From Gordonia polyisoprenivorans NBRC 16320 = JCM 10675 (GTDB taxonomy: Bacteria > Actinomycetota > Actinomycetes > Mycobacteriales > Mycobacteriaceae), in contig NZ_BAEI01000104.1 of the NCBI RefSeq assembly GCF_000241325.1, positions 1 to 42,028 of the forward strand: 42,028 nucleotides of DNA. The letters are read 5' to 3'. Shown here piece after piece: positions 13,733 through 22,492 of this stretch. The notes beneath the pieces are model-generated. The model was not told where the DNA came from, made no database searches, and saw nothing but the letters and a program-made list of their open reading frames with translations. A program made the position numbers and the translations under genes. Within the stretch, counting starts at the first letter, position 1, and every line of letters starts with the position of its first letter.

Positions 13733-14543
13733 GCCGCACGAGTTTGCAGCGCGAGAGCCAGAGCCGCGAGAGTCAGAGCCGCGAGAGTCGGGGCAGTCTG
13801 TGTCAGGGAAATCGGTCTCGGTACCGCCGGTTCTCGAACTCACCGACGTCGTCATCCACTACGGACGCATCCAGGCGCTGCACGGCATCTCGTTGCGGGT
13901 CGAGGCGGGCGAACTCGTGACGCTGCTCGGCGCCAACGGTGCCGGCAAGTCGACGACGATGCGCGGGATCTCCGGGCTGAACAAGCTGACACAGGGCGAC
14001 ATTCGCTTCAACGGAGAGTCGATCACCCGCCTCGCACCACACGAGCGGGTCAAACGCGGCATCATCCAGGTGCCGGAGGGACGGCGCATCTTCCCGGGGA
14101 TGACGGTCCTCGAGAACCTCGACATGGGTTGCTACGGGCGGAAATTCGAGAACAAGACGGCCTACAACGAGGCCCTGGAGCATGTGTTCGAGGTGTTTCC
14201 GCGGCTCGGTGAACGCCGAAAACAATTCGGTGGAACGATGTCCGGTGGTGAGCAGCAGATGCTGGCCATCGGGCGTGCGCTGATGGCTCGGCCCAAGCTG
14301 CTCCTGCTCGACGAACCGTCGATGGGGCTGGCGCCCATGGTGATCCAACAGATCTTCCGGATCATCGGACAGATCAACAGCGAGGGCACGACGATCCTGC
14401 TGGTCGAACAGAATGCGCAGCAGGCGCTGAGCCGGTCCGACCGCGGCTACATCCTCGAAACCGGGTCGATCACCAAGGAGGGGGCAGGCAAGGATCTGCT
14501 CGTCGACGACGCCGTGCGCGAGGCCTACCTCGGCGTCGCCTGA
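13707..14543 (+). CDS. livF: Branched-chain amino acid ABC transporter ATPase LivF
   Basis: 278 residues if started at ATG 13707; ATG 13725 (MSEPHEF) is also possible, and both lie within the end of livG. Residues 8-40 are a disordered Glu/Arg/Ser repeat, encoded by three 15-bp DNA repeats. The ABC domain begins at about 42. Walker A is GANGAGKST (75-83), the signature SGGEQQMLAIGRAL, Walker B LLLLDEPSMGLAP and the H-loop switch LLVEQN, all as in LivF. It pairs with LivG. Confidence 0.9.
   Translation: MIRSTNMSEPHEFAAREPEPRESEPRESGQSVSGKSVSVPPVLELTDVVIHYGRIQALHGISLRVEAGELVTLLGANGAGKSTTMRGISGLNKLTQGDIRFNGESITRLAPHERVKRGIIQVPEGRRIFPGMTVLENLDMGCYGRKFENKTAYNEALEHVFEVFPRLGERRKQFGGTMSGGEQQMLAIGRALMARPKLLLLDEPSMGLAPMVIQQIFRIIGQINSEGTTILLVEQNAQQALSRSDRGYILETGSITKEGAGKDLLVDDAVREAYLGVA
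13751..13795 (+). repeat. Three 15-bp coding tandem repeats in livF
   Basis: GCGAGAGCCAGAGCC, GCGAGAGTCAGAGCC and GCGAGAGTCGGGGCA follow each other directly. They encode alternating acidic and basic residues in the N-terminal extension. Copy number may vary between strains. Confidence 0.7.
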
Positions 14544-14567
14544 GTCCGGTTCGCCTCGGCCTGCACG

Positions 14568-14573
14568 TAGAGT
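14568..14573 (+). promoter_or_regulatory. Candidate -10 box, leaderless GNAT gene
   Basis: TAGAGT, then six bases, then ATG 14580, with no ribosome-binding site between. Confidence 0.5.
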
Positions 14574-14579
14574 CGGGAC

Positions 14580-15146
14580 ATGGCCGATACGACGGTTGTT
14601 CCCACCCGCGATCTCGATGTGACCAGTTCGCTTCTGGCGCAAGCCTTCATCGACGATCCGGTCACCCGGTGGATCGCGCCGGATCCGCGCGGCGACGTGC
14701 AGATGTTCCGCACCCTGGTCCGGTGGACGCACCGCAGTGACGTGGCGCCGGACCTCGCGGTACGTGCCGGGGAGCCGGTCGGGGTCGCGGTGTGGGATCC
14801 GCCCGGGTACCGGGTGTCGCGTCTCGACGAGATCCGTGCGCTTCCCGGGTTCGTCTCCTCGCTGCGGACGGGCGTTCGTCGCGGTGCGGTGGTCGAGTCG
14901 ACTTTCGCGAGGCTGCGACCCGAGGAACCGCACTGGTATCTCGGGCAGCTCGGCGCGATCCGGCATGGTGAGGGCATCGGCACCGCCTTGCTCGAGGCCG
15001 GGATCACACGCGTCGACGGACCGGCGTACCTCGAGAGCTCCAACGTCGCCAACATCCCGCTGTACGAGCGCTTCGGGTTTGAGGTGGTGCGCGAGGTGCG
15101 GCTTCCCGGCGGCCCGTCGGTGTGGCCGATGTTCCGCAAGGGATGA
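14580..15146 (+). CDS. GNAT-family N-acetyltransferase
   Basis: 188 residues with a GNAT fold. The N-terminus reads LLAQAFIDDPVTRWI. The acetyl-CoA-binding strand-turn is GQLGAIRHGEGIGTALLEAG, where the usual Q/R-x-x-G-x-G/A appears as RHGEGIG. The late element LESSNVANIPLYERFGFEVV closes the fold. It would transfer an acetyl group to an amine; the substrate is unknown. It is not part of the liv operon despite being 36 bases away, since it has its own -10 box. Ends 72 bases before polA. Confidence 0.8.
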   Translation: MADTTVVPTRDLDVTSSLLAQAFIDDPVTRWIAPDPRGDVQMFRTLVRWTHRSDVAPDLAVRAGEPVGVAVWDPPGYRVSRLDEIRALPGFVSSLRTGVRRGAVVESTFARLRPEEPHWYLGQLGAIRHGEGIGTALLEAGITRVDGPAYLESSNVANIPLYERFGFEVVREVRLPGGPSVWPMFRKG

Positions 15147-15205
15147 CCGCCTCGCCGGGTTCGGCCGGTGGTCGCGGGCGGCGAAGGTCTGTCGGGGGTC
15201 GCCAC

Positions 15206-15211
15206 TAGACT
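15206..15211 (+). promoter_or_regulatory. Candidate -10 box, leaderless polA
   Basis: TAGACT, then seven bases, then GTG 15219. No ribosome-binding site is present. This decides the polA start in favour of 15219. Confidence 0.5.
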
Positions 15212-15218
15212 CGTCCGG

Positions 15219-17960
15219 GTGAGTCCCGCACAGAGTTCGACCGCCACCCGCGGCAAGACCAAGGCCAGCACCCAGCCGACGCTGATGCTCCTCGACGGGC
15301 ATTCCCTGGCCTACCGGGCGTTCTTCGCGTTACCGGCCGAGAACTTCAAGACCGAGACCGGTCAGCACACCAATGCGGTGTACGGCTTCACCTCGATGCT
15401 CATCAACCTGCTGCGCGACGAGGAGCCGACGCACATCGCCGCAGCGTTCGACGTCTCCCGGAAGACCTTCCGCTCGGAGATGTACCCGGAGTACAAGGCG
15501 CAGCGGTCGAAGTCGCCGGACGAGTTCAACGGGCAGGTCGACGTCACCAAGGAAGTCCTCGATGCGCTCGGCATCCAGGTGTTCGCGATCGACGGCTACG
15601 AGGCCGACGACATCATCGCCACGCTCGCCACCCAGGCCGAGGCGCAGGGTTTCAAGGTCCTCGTCGTCACCGGTGACCGGGACTCGCTGCAGCTGGTCGA
15701 CGATTCGGTGACCGTCCTCTACCCGCGCAAGGGTGTCTCCGACCTGACCCGCTTCACCCCGGAAGAGGTCGAGAAGAAGTACGGGCTGACGCCATCGCAG
15801 TACCCCGATTACGCGGCGCTGCGCGGGGACCCGAGTGACAACCTCCCGGGTATCCCGGGCGTGGGGGAGAAGACGGCATCGAAGTGGATTCGCGAATACG
15901 GTTCACTGGCCTCCCTCGTCGATCACGTCGATCAGGTCAAGGGCAAGGTCGGCGACGCGCTGCGGGCCAATCTCGCGTCGGTACAGACGAATCGTCAACT
16001 CACCGAACTCATCCGAGACATGCAGCTGCCTGCCGGGCCCGACGATCTCGCCCGGGTCGGCTGGGACCGTGACCGCATCCACCAGCTGTTCGACGATCTC
16101 GAGTTCCGGGTGCTGCGGGATCGGTTGTTCTCCACGCTCAGCTCGGTCGAGCCCGAGGCGGAGGCAGGCTTCGACCTCGACGGTTCGGTGCTGGCGGCCG
16201 GACAGATCACCGGTTGGCTCGACGATCACGCACGGACCGGGCGCACCGGGCTGACCGTGACCGCGCCACACACCGTCGTCGGTGCCGACATCACCGGGAT
16301 CGCGTTGGCCGCAGCGGACGGGGTGTCGGCGTATGTCGACATCACCCAGCTCGACCCGGCCGATGAGAAGGCCCTCGGTGGCTGGCTGGCCGACCCCGAC
16401 ACGCCCAAGGCCCTGCACGAGACCAAGTGGGCGATCCACGCGCTGCGCTCGCGCGGCTGGACGCTGCGCGGCGTCACCAGCGACACCGCGCTGGCCGCCT
16501 ACCTGGTGCGCCCCGGCCAACGCTCGTTCAACCTCGACGATCTGGCCTTGCGCTACCTGCGTCGAGAGCTGCGCGCCGACGACGGTGCAGGCAACGATCA
16601 GCTCTCGCTGCTCGACGAGGACGGTGGGTTGGCCCAGCAGGCCGAGCAGCACATGCTCGAGGCGCGTGCGGTCGCCGAACTCGCCGACACCCTCGACACC
16701 GAACTCGATCGCATCGATTCGCGGCCCCTGCTGACCGACATGGAGCTGCCGCTGCTGTTCGTCCTGTCGGATCTGGAGGCCGCAGGCATCGCGGTCGACG
16801 TCGATCACTTCGGCACCCTGGAGGAAGGTTTCTCCGAGCGCATCCGCGCCGCGGCGGAAGCGGCCTACGAGGTCATCGGAGAACAGATCAATCTCGGTTC
16901 GCCCAAACAGCTGCAGACGGTGCTGTTCGACAAACTCGAGATGCCCAAGACCAAGAAGACCAAGACCGGCTACACCACCGACGCCGACGCCTTGCAGACG
17001 TTGTACGAGAAGACCGAGCATCCGTTCCTCGCACATCTGCTCGAGCATCGCGATGCCACCCGGCTGAAGGTGACCGTCGACGGGTTGCTGAAATCCGTTG
17101 CCGACGACGGCCGGATCCACACGACCTTCAATCAGACCGTCGCGGCCACGGGACGACTGTCGTCGACCGAACCGAATCTGCAGAACATCCCGGTGCGCAC
17201 CGAGGCCGGCCGCGAGATCCGTCATGGCTTCGTCGTCGGTCGTGCCGAGGACGGGACGCCGTTCGATTGTCTGATGACCGCCGACTACAGCCAGATCGAG
17301 ATGCGCATCATGGCACACCTGTCCGAGGACGCAGGGCTGATCGAGGCGTTCAACACCGGCGAGGATCTCCACAACTTCGTCGGGTCCCGCGCGTTCGGCG
17401 TGCCGATCGACGAGGTGACCACCGAGATGCGCCACCGCGTCAAGGCCATGTCGTACGGACTTGCCTACGGGCTCAGCGCTTTCGGGCTCGCCGCGCAGTT
17501 GCGGATCAGTCGCGACGAGGCCAAGGAACAGATGGAGGCCTATTTCGCCCGGTTCGGTGGGGTGCGCGACTACCTGCACAACGTCGTCGCCGAGGCGCGC
17601 CGAAACGAGTACACCGCAACATTGTTCGGCCGCCGACGCTATCTCCCCGATCTGAACAGCGACAACTGGCAGCGCCGACAGGCAGCCGAACGCATGGCCC
17701 TCAACGCGCCCATCCAGGGCACCGCCGCCGACATCATCAAGGTCGCGATGATCAACGTGCACAAGCGGCTCACCGCCGAGGAGTTGCGCTCGCGGATGCT
17801 GCTGCAGGTGCACGACGAACTCGTCATCGAGGTCGCCGACGGCGAGCGCGATCAGGTCGAGACCGTGGTCCGCGAAGAAATGGGCAACGCCATCACGTTG
17901 TCGGTGCCGTTGGAGGTATCGGTCGGCTACGGTCGCTCGTGGGACGACGCCGCGCACTGA
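15219..17960 (+). CDS. polA: DNA polymerase I
   Basis: 913 residues from GTG 15219 (VSPAQSS), matching the start of mycobacterial PolA; an earlier in-frame GTG at 15168 precedes the promoter and is rejected. The N-terminal 5'-3' exonuclease domain (about 20-310) has LMLLDGHSLAYRAFFALP and the acidic YEADDIIATL and VVTGDRDSLQLV clusters. The middle 3'-5' exonuclease-like domain lacks an evident DEDD set, as in other actinobacteria, so proofreading is probably absent. The polymerase domain has motif A (TADYSQIEMRIMAH), motif B (RHRVKAMSYGLAYGLSAFG) and motif C (LLQVHDELVIEV). Role: Okazaki fragment processing and repair. Confidence 0.97.
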   Translation: MSPAQSSTATRGKTKASTQPTLMLLDGHSLAYRAFFALPAENFKTETGQHTNAVYGFTSMLINLLRDEEPTHIAAAFDVSRKTFRSEMYPEYKAQRSKSPDEFNGQVDVTKEVLDALGIQVFAIDGYEADDIIATLATQAEAQGFKVLVVTGDRDSLQLVDDSVTVLYPRKGVSDLTRFTPEEVEKKYGLTPSQYPDYAALRGDPSDNLPGIPGVGEKTASKWIREYGSLASLVDHVDQVKGKVGDALRANLASVQTNRQLTELIRDMQLPAGPDDLARVGWDRDRIHQLFDDLEFRVLRDRLFSTLSSVEPEAEAGFDLDGSVLAAGQITGWLDDHARTGRTGLTVTAPHTVVGADITGIALAAADGVSAYVDITQLDPADEKALGGWLADPDTPKALHETKWAIHALRSRGWTLRGVTSDTALAAYLVRPGQRSFNLDDLALRYLRRELRADDGAGNDQLSLLDEDGGLAQQAEQHMLEARAVAELADTLDTELDRIDSRPLLTDMELPLLFVLSDLEAAGIAVDVDHFGTLEEGFSERIRAAAEAAYEVIGEQINLGSPKQLQTVLFDKLEMPKTKKTKTGYTTDADALQTLYEKTEHPFLAHLLEHRDATRLKVTVDGLLKSVADDGRIHTTFNQTVAATGRLSSTEPNLQNIPVRTEAGREIRHGFVVGRAEDGTPFDCLMTADYSQIEMRIMAHLSEDAGLIEAFNTGEDLHNFVGSRAFGVPIDEVTTEMRHRVKAMSYGLAYGLSAFGLAAQLRISRDEAKEQMEAYFARFGGVRDYLHNVVAEARRNEYTATLFGRRRYLPDLNSDNWQRRQAAERMALNAPIQGTAADIIKVAMINVHKRLTAEELRSRMLLQVHDELVIEVADGERDQVETVVREEMGNAITLSVPLEVSVGYGRSWDDAAH

Positions 17961-18007
17961 CGATCACCCTCCGACGATGATGAACAAGCGACGATCACGA
18001 GTAGCGC

Positions 18008-18532
18008 ATGTATGACGACCGGCGTCCGTCCCGACCGCCGTGGGTGATCCCGGTCGTGGTGGGTTGTGTCGTCGGTCTGATCGCTGTCGCGGCAGTCATC
18101 GTGGGACTCAAACTGTCCGGGGGTCAATGGAATACAGGTCCGAGTACGGCCGCAGGCTCGACGGCTCCGACGGTCGTCGTCACTCAGACGACGACCGAGT
18201 CGGCCACACCGACCGAGACCACCCCCGACGACACAACACCCGAGGACACCACACCCCAGGGCAGCGAGCCGAGCGACGCACCGACCCCATCGCTTCCGGT
18301 GCCACCGGTCGCCGACACCGTCTGGTACGCGCAGTTCGGTGCGTTCGGCAGCTATCGGCGGGCCGAACAAGCCCGCGACAACCATTACGGTTCGTTGATC
18401 CTGCCCGGTGAGATGCTCGGATCGGGCAGTCGCTACGTGGTGGCCCGTCCCGCCGAGTCGCGCACCGACGCCGAAGACGTCTGCGCGCACTTCGACTCCG
18501 GATCGTGCGTGGTCAAGCAACGCGTCGAGTGA
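18008..18532 (+). CDS. Membrane-anchored protein with SPOR-like C-terminal domain
   Basis: 174 residues. A short cytoplasmic head (MYDDRRPSRPPW) is followed by one membrane helix (about 13-37), a long Thr/Pro/Asp-rich linker (about 45-100) and a C-terminal domain of about 70 residues. That domain begins VWYAQFGAFGSYRRAEQAR, the usual start of SPOR peptidoglycan-binding domains, and contains two cysteines (DVCAHF, GSCVVK) that may form a disulfide. Probable role: attachment to the cell wall. Separated from polA by 47 bases and possibly co-transcribed. Confidence 0.65.
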   Translation: MYDDRRPSRPPWVIPVVVGCVVGLIAVAAVIVGLKLSGGQWNTGPSTAAGSTAPTVVVTQTTTESATPTETTPDDTTPEDTTPQGSEPSDAPTPSLPVPPVADTVWYAQFGAFGSYRRAEQARDNHYGSLILPGEMLGSGSRYVVARPAESRTDAEDVCAHFDSGSCVVKQRVE

Positions 18533-18542
18533 CGCGGGTGGG

Positions 18543-19163
18543 TCAACGCGTTTCCTGAAGCAGCCGACGTTCCAGCGCGTCGAGTAACAGGCCGAGCCCG
18601 AAATCGAAGGCCGCATCGGCGCGTTCGCGACCGCTCGGGGCGGCGGCGACCGCTCGGGCGAGCGCACTGTCGTCGGCGAGGGACGCGACCGACCAGACCG
18701 TCGCCGGTGCTGCGGCGTCGAGTGCCGAGCCGAGCGCGAAGGTGTCGAGGAGCGTGATGAGGTGCAGGATCTCCGTGTCGGCGAATCCGGCTGCCCTGAG
18801 ACATCGCGCGAGGTGGTCGTAGCTGTTCAGGATCGCCGGAGCCTCGACCGTCTGCCCGGTCAGCGCACGCACCAGCGCCGGATGCGCCCCGAACGCGTCC
18901 CGGTAGGTGCGCACCCACGTCGTGACCGCCGCACGCCAGCCGCCGGACCAGTCGACGTCGTCGGCCATCGCCACCGCGATGGTTCCGCGAACCAGCTCGA
19001 GCACCTCTTCGCGTCCGGAGACGTGGTGGTAGAGCGAGGAGACCGCCACGCCCAGCCGTTTGGCCAGGCCGGGCATGGTGAAGGTCTCCTTCGCGTCGAG
19101 CTCGGCGAGCGCGGCGCGGGCAATCGATTCGCGGTCGAGGAGCGGCGAGGTCGGTCGGGGCAC
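18543..19163 (-). CDS. TetR-family transcriptional regulator
   Basis: 206 residues. The N-terminal DNA-binding helix-turn-helix is at about 15-60 (FTMPGLAKRLGVAVSSLYHHVSGREEVLELV). The C-terminal ligand-binding part is all helix and Ala/Leu-rich. It lies 35 bases after the amidohydrolase gene on the same strand, as third gene of the permease-amidohydrolase-regulator operon. The natural target is the near-perfect palindrome at 22374-22396 upstream of that operon, implying autoregulation. Ligand unknown; presumably linked to the substrate of the two upstream proteins. Confidence 0.88.
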   Translation of the reverse strand: MPRPTSPLLDRESIARAALAELDAKETFTMPGLAKRLGVAVSSLYHHVSGREEVLELVRGTIAVAMADDVDWSGGWRAAVTTWVRTYRDAFGAHPALVRALTGQTVEAPAILNSYDHLARCLRAAGFADTEILHLITLLDTFALGSALDAAAPATVWSVASLADDSALARAVAAAPSGRERADAAFDFGLGLLLDALERRLLQETR

Positions 19164-19198
19164 GACGTCAGCCTAGGACATCATCCGGCGCGAACCGA

Positions 19199-20794
19199 TC
19201 ACGCTCGGAACACAAACCGGCCGTCGACCATCGTCGCAACGACGGGAGCGTCGGCCAGCTCGTCGGGTGGGGCGGTCAACGGGTCGACGGCGAACGCGGT
19301 GAAATCGGCGCGGGCACCGACTCCGATCCAGCCGGCGTCGGCAGACCCCTGGGCGCGGGCGGCGTGCGAGGTGTACCCCTCCAAGGCCATCGAGGCGGTC
19401 AGCCCCTGCTCCGGGCACACCGGGATCTCGTCGAGATGGCCTGCGCGACGCCGCAACTGTGCGTCGGCGAGGATCTTGCGCGGATCGAACGGTGCCACCG
19501 GCCAATCCGATCCGAGCGCCAACAGTGCTCCCGAATCGCGGATGTCGCGGGTGCGGAACGCCCGGTTCGCGCGCTCGGTACCGAGCCGGACCGACCAGTT
19601 GTCGCTCTGATCGCCACGCGTGTAGAGGGTGCAGTGGTTGGGCTGCATGCTGGCGACGACGCCGGTCGCGGCGAACCGCGACACGAGATCGTCGGGCAGG
19701 GTTTCGATGTGCTCGATCCGATGCCGGACGCCGGTGGGTGTCGCCGGGGTGTCGGCGAGGGTGTCGAGGGCATATCGGATGCCCGCATCGCCGATCGCGT
19801 GGGTCACCGTCGGCACCCCACGCGCGGCGAGATAACGGACGGCTTCGCGGTACTCGGCCGGATCGGGCCACAGCGGCGCGGTCGATTCGCCGTGTGCGTC
19901 GGCGTGTTCGAGCCACGCGGTCCCGCCGTCGATGGTGCCGTCGATCATGAACTTCACCCCGTCGACCCGCCATCGCCGCCCGCCACGCCTCTGTAACTCG
20001 ACGATGTGGTCGAGTTGTGCACGGTCGGTGCCGGGCATACAGAACGGCGCGAACCGCAGCCGGATCGGCAGGTCTCCCGAGTCCTCCAGGGCGGCAACGA
20101 GTTCTCCGCTGTCCGCCTCGAAATCCATGGCGTTGCCCGAGGTGATCCCGGACTGCGCCATGGCGGTCAGCACCTCGTGCAGTCGCCGACGACGAGCAGT
20201 CGCCGGTTCGTTCGGTAGGGCGCCGTCGACGAGCTCGACGGCCTCGAGTTCGAGTAGGTGCCCGGTGGGAATCCCGTCGGTGCACACGATCTCGGCGTTG
20301 CCCGCGAAGGGCCGTGGTCCGCTCACCCCTGCCGCGTGCAACGCGGCCGGACTCGCGAGCGCCGAGTGCGCGTCGAAGAGATAGATGAACACGGGGACAC
20401 CGTCACCGAGTGCCTCGACGATCGGCGCATGGGTGATCGGCCGGTCGCCGAAAACGTTGGGGTCCAGCCCCCAGCCGAGCACCCACCCGTCGTTGCGGGG
20501 TGCAGTGCGTAGCGCGACGGCGAGTTCGTCGAGGTTCGTCACCGACGAAAGGTCATGTCCGGCGGTCATCTTCAAGCCGAGTACCGGATGGATGTGCCCG
20601 TCGATCAGTCCGGGCGTCAGGGTTGCGTCACCGAGGTCGATGACGTCGGTGGCGCCACCGATCTCGGTCTTGATCGAGCGCGCGTCGCCGACGGCGGTGA
20701 CCCGGCCGTCCCGGAGGGCGAGCGCCTCGACGGGCGCGCCGGTACGCAGGGTATGGATGGTGCGGGCGAACAGGACGGTGTCTGCCGGGCTCAT
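19199..20794 (-). CDS. YtcJ-type metal-dependent amidohydrolase
   Basis: 531 residues from ATG 20794, chosen because GAGGAG precedes it and the longer frame crosses the permease gene. Amidohydrolase-superfamily features are in order: TPGLIDGHIHP (first metal ligands), VKFMIDGTIDGGTAWL, THAIGDAGI, HRIEHIE and LGSDWPVAPFDP (last Asp). The short beta domain is split across both ends. YtcJ-like enzymes hydrolyse amides or related N-acyl compounds; the exact substrate is unknown. The permease upstream probably imports the substrate. Confidence 0.88.
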   Translation of the reverse strand: MSPADTVLFARTIHTLRTGAPVEALALRDGRVTAVGDARSIKTEIGGATDVIDLGDATLTPGLIDGHIHPVLGLKMTAGHDLSSVTNLDELAVALRTAPRNDGWVLGWGLDPNVFGDRPITHAPIVEALGDGVPVFIYLFDAHSALASPAALHAAGVSGPRPFAGNAEIVCTDGIPTGHLLELEAVELVDGALPNEPATARRRRLHEVLTAMAQSGITSGNAMDFEADSGELVAALEDSGDLPIRLRFAPFCMPGTDRAQLDHIVELQRRGGRRWRVDGVKFMIDGTIDGGTAWLEHADAHGESTAPLWPDPAEYREAVRYLAARGVPTVTHAIGDAGIRYALDTLADTPATPTGVRHRIEHIETLPDDLVSRFAATGVVASMQPNHCTLYTRGDQSDNWSVRLGTERANRAFRTRDIRDSGALLALGSDWPVAPFDPRKILADAQLRRRAGHLDEIPVCPEQGLTASMALEGYTSHAARAQGSADAGWIGVGARADFTAFAVDPLTAPPDELADAPVVATMVDGRFVFRA

Positions 20795-20816
20795 TTCGGT
20801 GATCTCCTCGGTGTGT

Positions 20817-22334
20817 TCAGCGTTCGGTGTCGGCATGCGGGTCGTCGTACAGCCCGCCGATGCGATCGAAGATTCGTGGTCGTCGCAGCCGGAAGTACTG
20901 GGCCACCGCGATTCCCGCGAGCAGCACGGCACCGACGAGGCCGACCAACCAGGTATTGGTGGTGGAGTCGGCATTGGTGAGCAGATTGATCTTCGAGATC
21001 AGGACCGCCAGCGCCACACCGAGTACCACGATGCTGACGATTCCGGCGATGACGGCGACCCGTTCGACTCGCACGAGGCGTTTGCGCGCGAAGTAGGCCA
21101 CCACGGCGATCGCGGTGATCAGTTGCAGCGCAATGATCCCGACCACTCCGGGGGTGTTCACCAGGAGTAGGAGACGGTAGTAGGGGTCGGCGCCGGCGAT
21201 GGCGAAGGCGCCCACGACGACCGCGGCGATGACGGTTTGCAGTGCACCGGCGCGCGCCGGTGACCGGAACACCGGGTGTGTGCGGTCGAGATAGGCGGGC
21301 AGCACGCCGTCGCGGGCCAGTGAATACGTGTATCGGGTGATCGCATTGTGGAAAGCGATCTGTGAGGCCAGAGCACTGGTCACGATGAGTATCGACATGA
21401 CGTCCGTGGCCCACGTTCCGACGTAATGGGTCATCGCGGAGAAGAACAGGCCGGCAACGTCATTGGTGGCCGCGGCTTGTACCTCGCGTGCACCGAAGGC
21501 CTGCACCATCGACCAGACGATGAAGCAGTAGGCGATGGCCATGAAACCGACCGCCCAATAGGTCGCCCGGGGGATGGTCCGGTCGGGGTTGCGCGCCTCC
21601 GAGCGGTAGAGCGCGGTGGACTCGAATCCCATGAACGCGGCGAAGGCGAAGGCGAGGATGCCACCCATCCCGGGAGCGAACACCGCGGACGGATGGAAGG
21701 AGTCGAAGCCGATCCCGTGGGCGCCGCCCTGCGCCAGCACGGCGAACGCCAAAATCAGCAGGATCCCGGTTTCCAGGGAGAGCAGCACCCCGAGGAACTT
21801 CGCCCCGACGTCGATTCCGCGCCGACCGACGTACCAGACGATCGCTATCGCGGCGAGTGCGAGATAGGGCCACTCGATGGTGATGCCGAACAGGCGGGTG
21901 ATCGCGTCCTGAGTCTGGATGGCCATCAAGCCGTAGACGCCGATCTGCAGGGCGTTATAGGCGACGACGGCCAACAGCCCGCATCCGAGTCCGACGGACC
22001 GGCCGAGACCGAGCGTGATGTAGGAGTAGAACGCTCCCTTTCCACCGGTTGCCCTGGTCATCGCCATGAAGGCCACGGCGAAGATCGCGAACGCGGCACC
22101 GGCAACGAGGTAGGCGACCGGCGCCCCGGCCCCGCCGATGGACAGTGCCAAGGGGGCGACGCCTGCCATCACGGTCAGCGGTGCGGCCGCCGCGATCACC
22201 ATGAAGGCGATGGCGGGCGCGCCGAGCGCATTCTGTTTCAGGCCGATCTCCGGTGGTGGTGGAGTGTCGATGCCCTCGGGGCGTGCCGGCTCGGGCGGAG
22301 TGTCAATCGATGGGGTCGCCGGTTGTCGCGTCAT
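20817..22334 (-). CDS. APC-superfamily amino acid permease
   Basis: 505 residues with about twelve membrane segments after a Pro-rich 30-residue cytoplasmic head. GLKQNALGAPAIAFMVIAAAAPLTVMAG in the first helix and the GGKGAFYSYITLGLGRSVGLG stretch fit the APC family. The C-terminal tail is hydrophilic (RLRRPRIFDRIGGLYDD). It ends 22 bases before the amidohydrolase, indicating an import-then-hydrolyse unit. Substrate unknown: an amino acid or N-acylated amine is the simplest guess. Confidence 0.88.
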   Translation of the reverse strand: MTRQPATPSIDTPPEPARPEGIDTPPPPEIGLKQNALGAPAIAFMVIAAAAPLTVMAGVAPLALSIGGAGAPVAYLVAGAAFAIFAVAFMAMTRATGGKGAFYSYITLGLGRSVGLGCGLLAVVAYNALQIGVYGLMAIQTQDAITRLFGITIEWPYLALAAIAIVWYVGRRGIDVGAKFLGVLLSLETGILLILAFAVLAQGGAHGIGFDSFHPSAVFAPGMGGILAFAFAAFMGFESTALYRSEARNPDRTIPRATYWAVGFMAIAYCFIVWSMVQAFGAREVQAAATNDVAGLFFSAMTHYVGTWATDVMSILIVTSALASQIAFHNAITRYTYSLARDGVLPAYLDRTHPVFRSPARAGALQTVIAAVVVGAFAIAGADPYYRLLLLVNTPGVVGIIALQLITAIAVVAYFARKRLVRVERVAVIAGIVSIVVLGVALAVLISKINLLTNADSTTNTWLVGLVGAVLLAGIAVAQYFRLRRPRIFDRIGGLYDDPHADTER

Positions 22335-22373
22335 GGGAGTGCTCTTTTCGCAAGCTGTGAGATCTGCGGAGGA

Positions 22374-22396
22374 TTAAACGAATCAGATTCGGTTAA
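22374..22396. promoter_or_regulatory. Near-perfect palindromic operator, candidate TetR site
   Basis: Left arm TTAAACGAATC, centre A at 22385, right arm GATTCGGTTAA. The 11-bp arms match except at one position. It lies 40 bases upstream of the permease start and about 97 bases upstream of the divergent dehydrogenase start. Size and symmetry fit a TetR dimer site. Confidence 0.65.
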
Positions 22397-22479
22397 GAGC
22401 ATGAGGCACGTCACACCCGGTGTCAACAGCAGGCGTGGATGGGTCCGCACGCCTGCCCTGTCAAGGTCGGTTCAGCCGA

Positions 22480-22485
22480 TACGCT
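22480..22485 (+). promoter_or_regulatory. Candidate -10 box, leaderless dehydrogenase gene
   Basis: TACGCT, then seven bases, then ATG 22493, with no ribosome-binding site. It supports 22493 over the upstream in-frame GTG/ATG starts. Confidence 0.45.
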
Positions 22486-22492
22486 CGGGCCG

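Noticed and set aside
13803..15302. 499-residue frame antisense to livF and the GNAT gene
   Set aside because: Spans two well-supported genes and their promoter; composition is shadow-like.
15903..17957. 684-residue open frame antisense to polA
   Set aside because: Lies wholly inside polA on the opposite strand and reads as Arg/Gly/His-rich shadow text typical of high-GC codon bias. No start signal.
16427..17980. 517-residue frame overlapping polA on the same strand
   Set aside because: Arg-rich out-of-frame shadow of polA.
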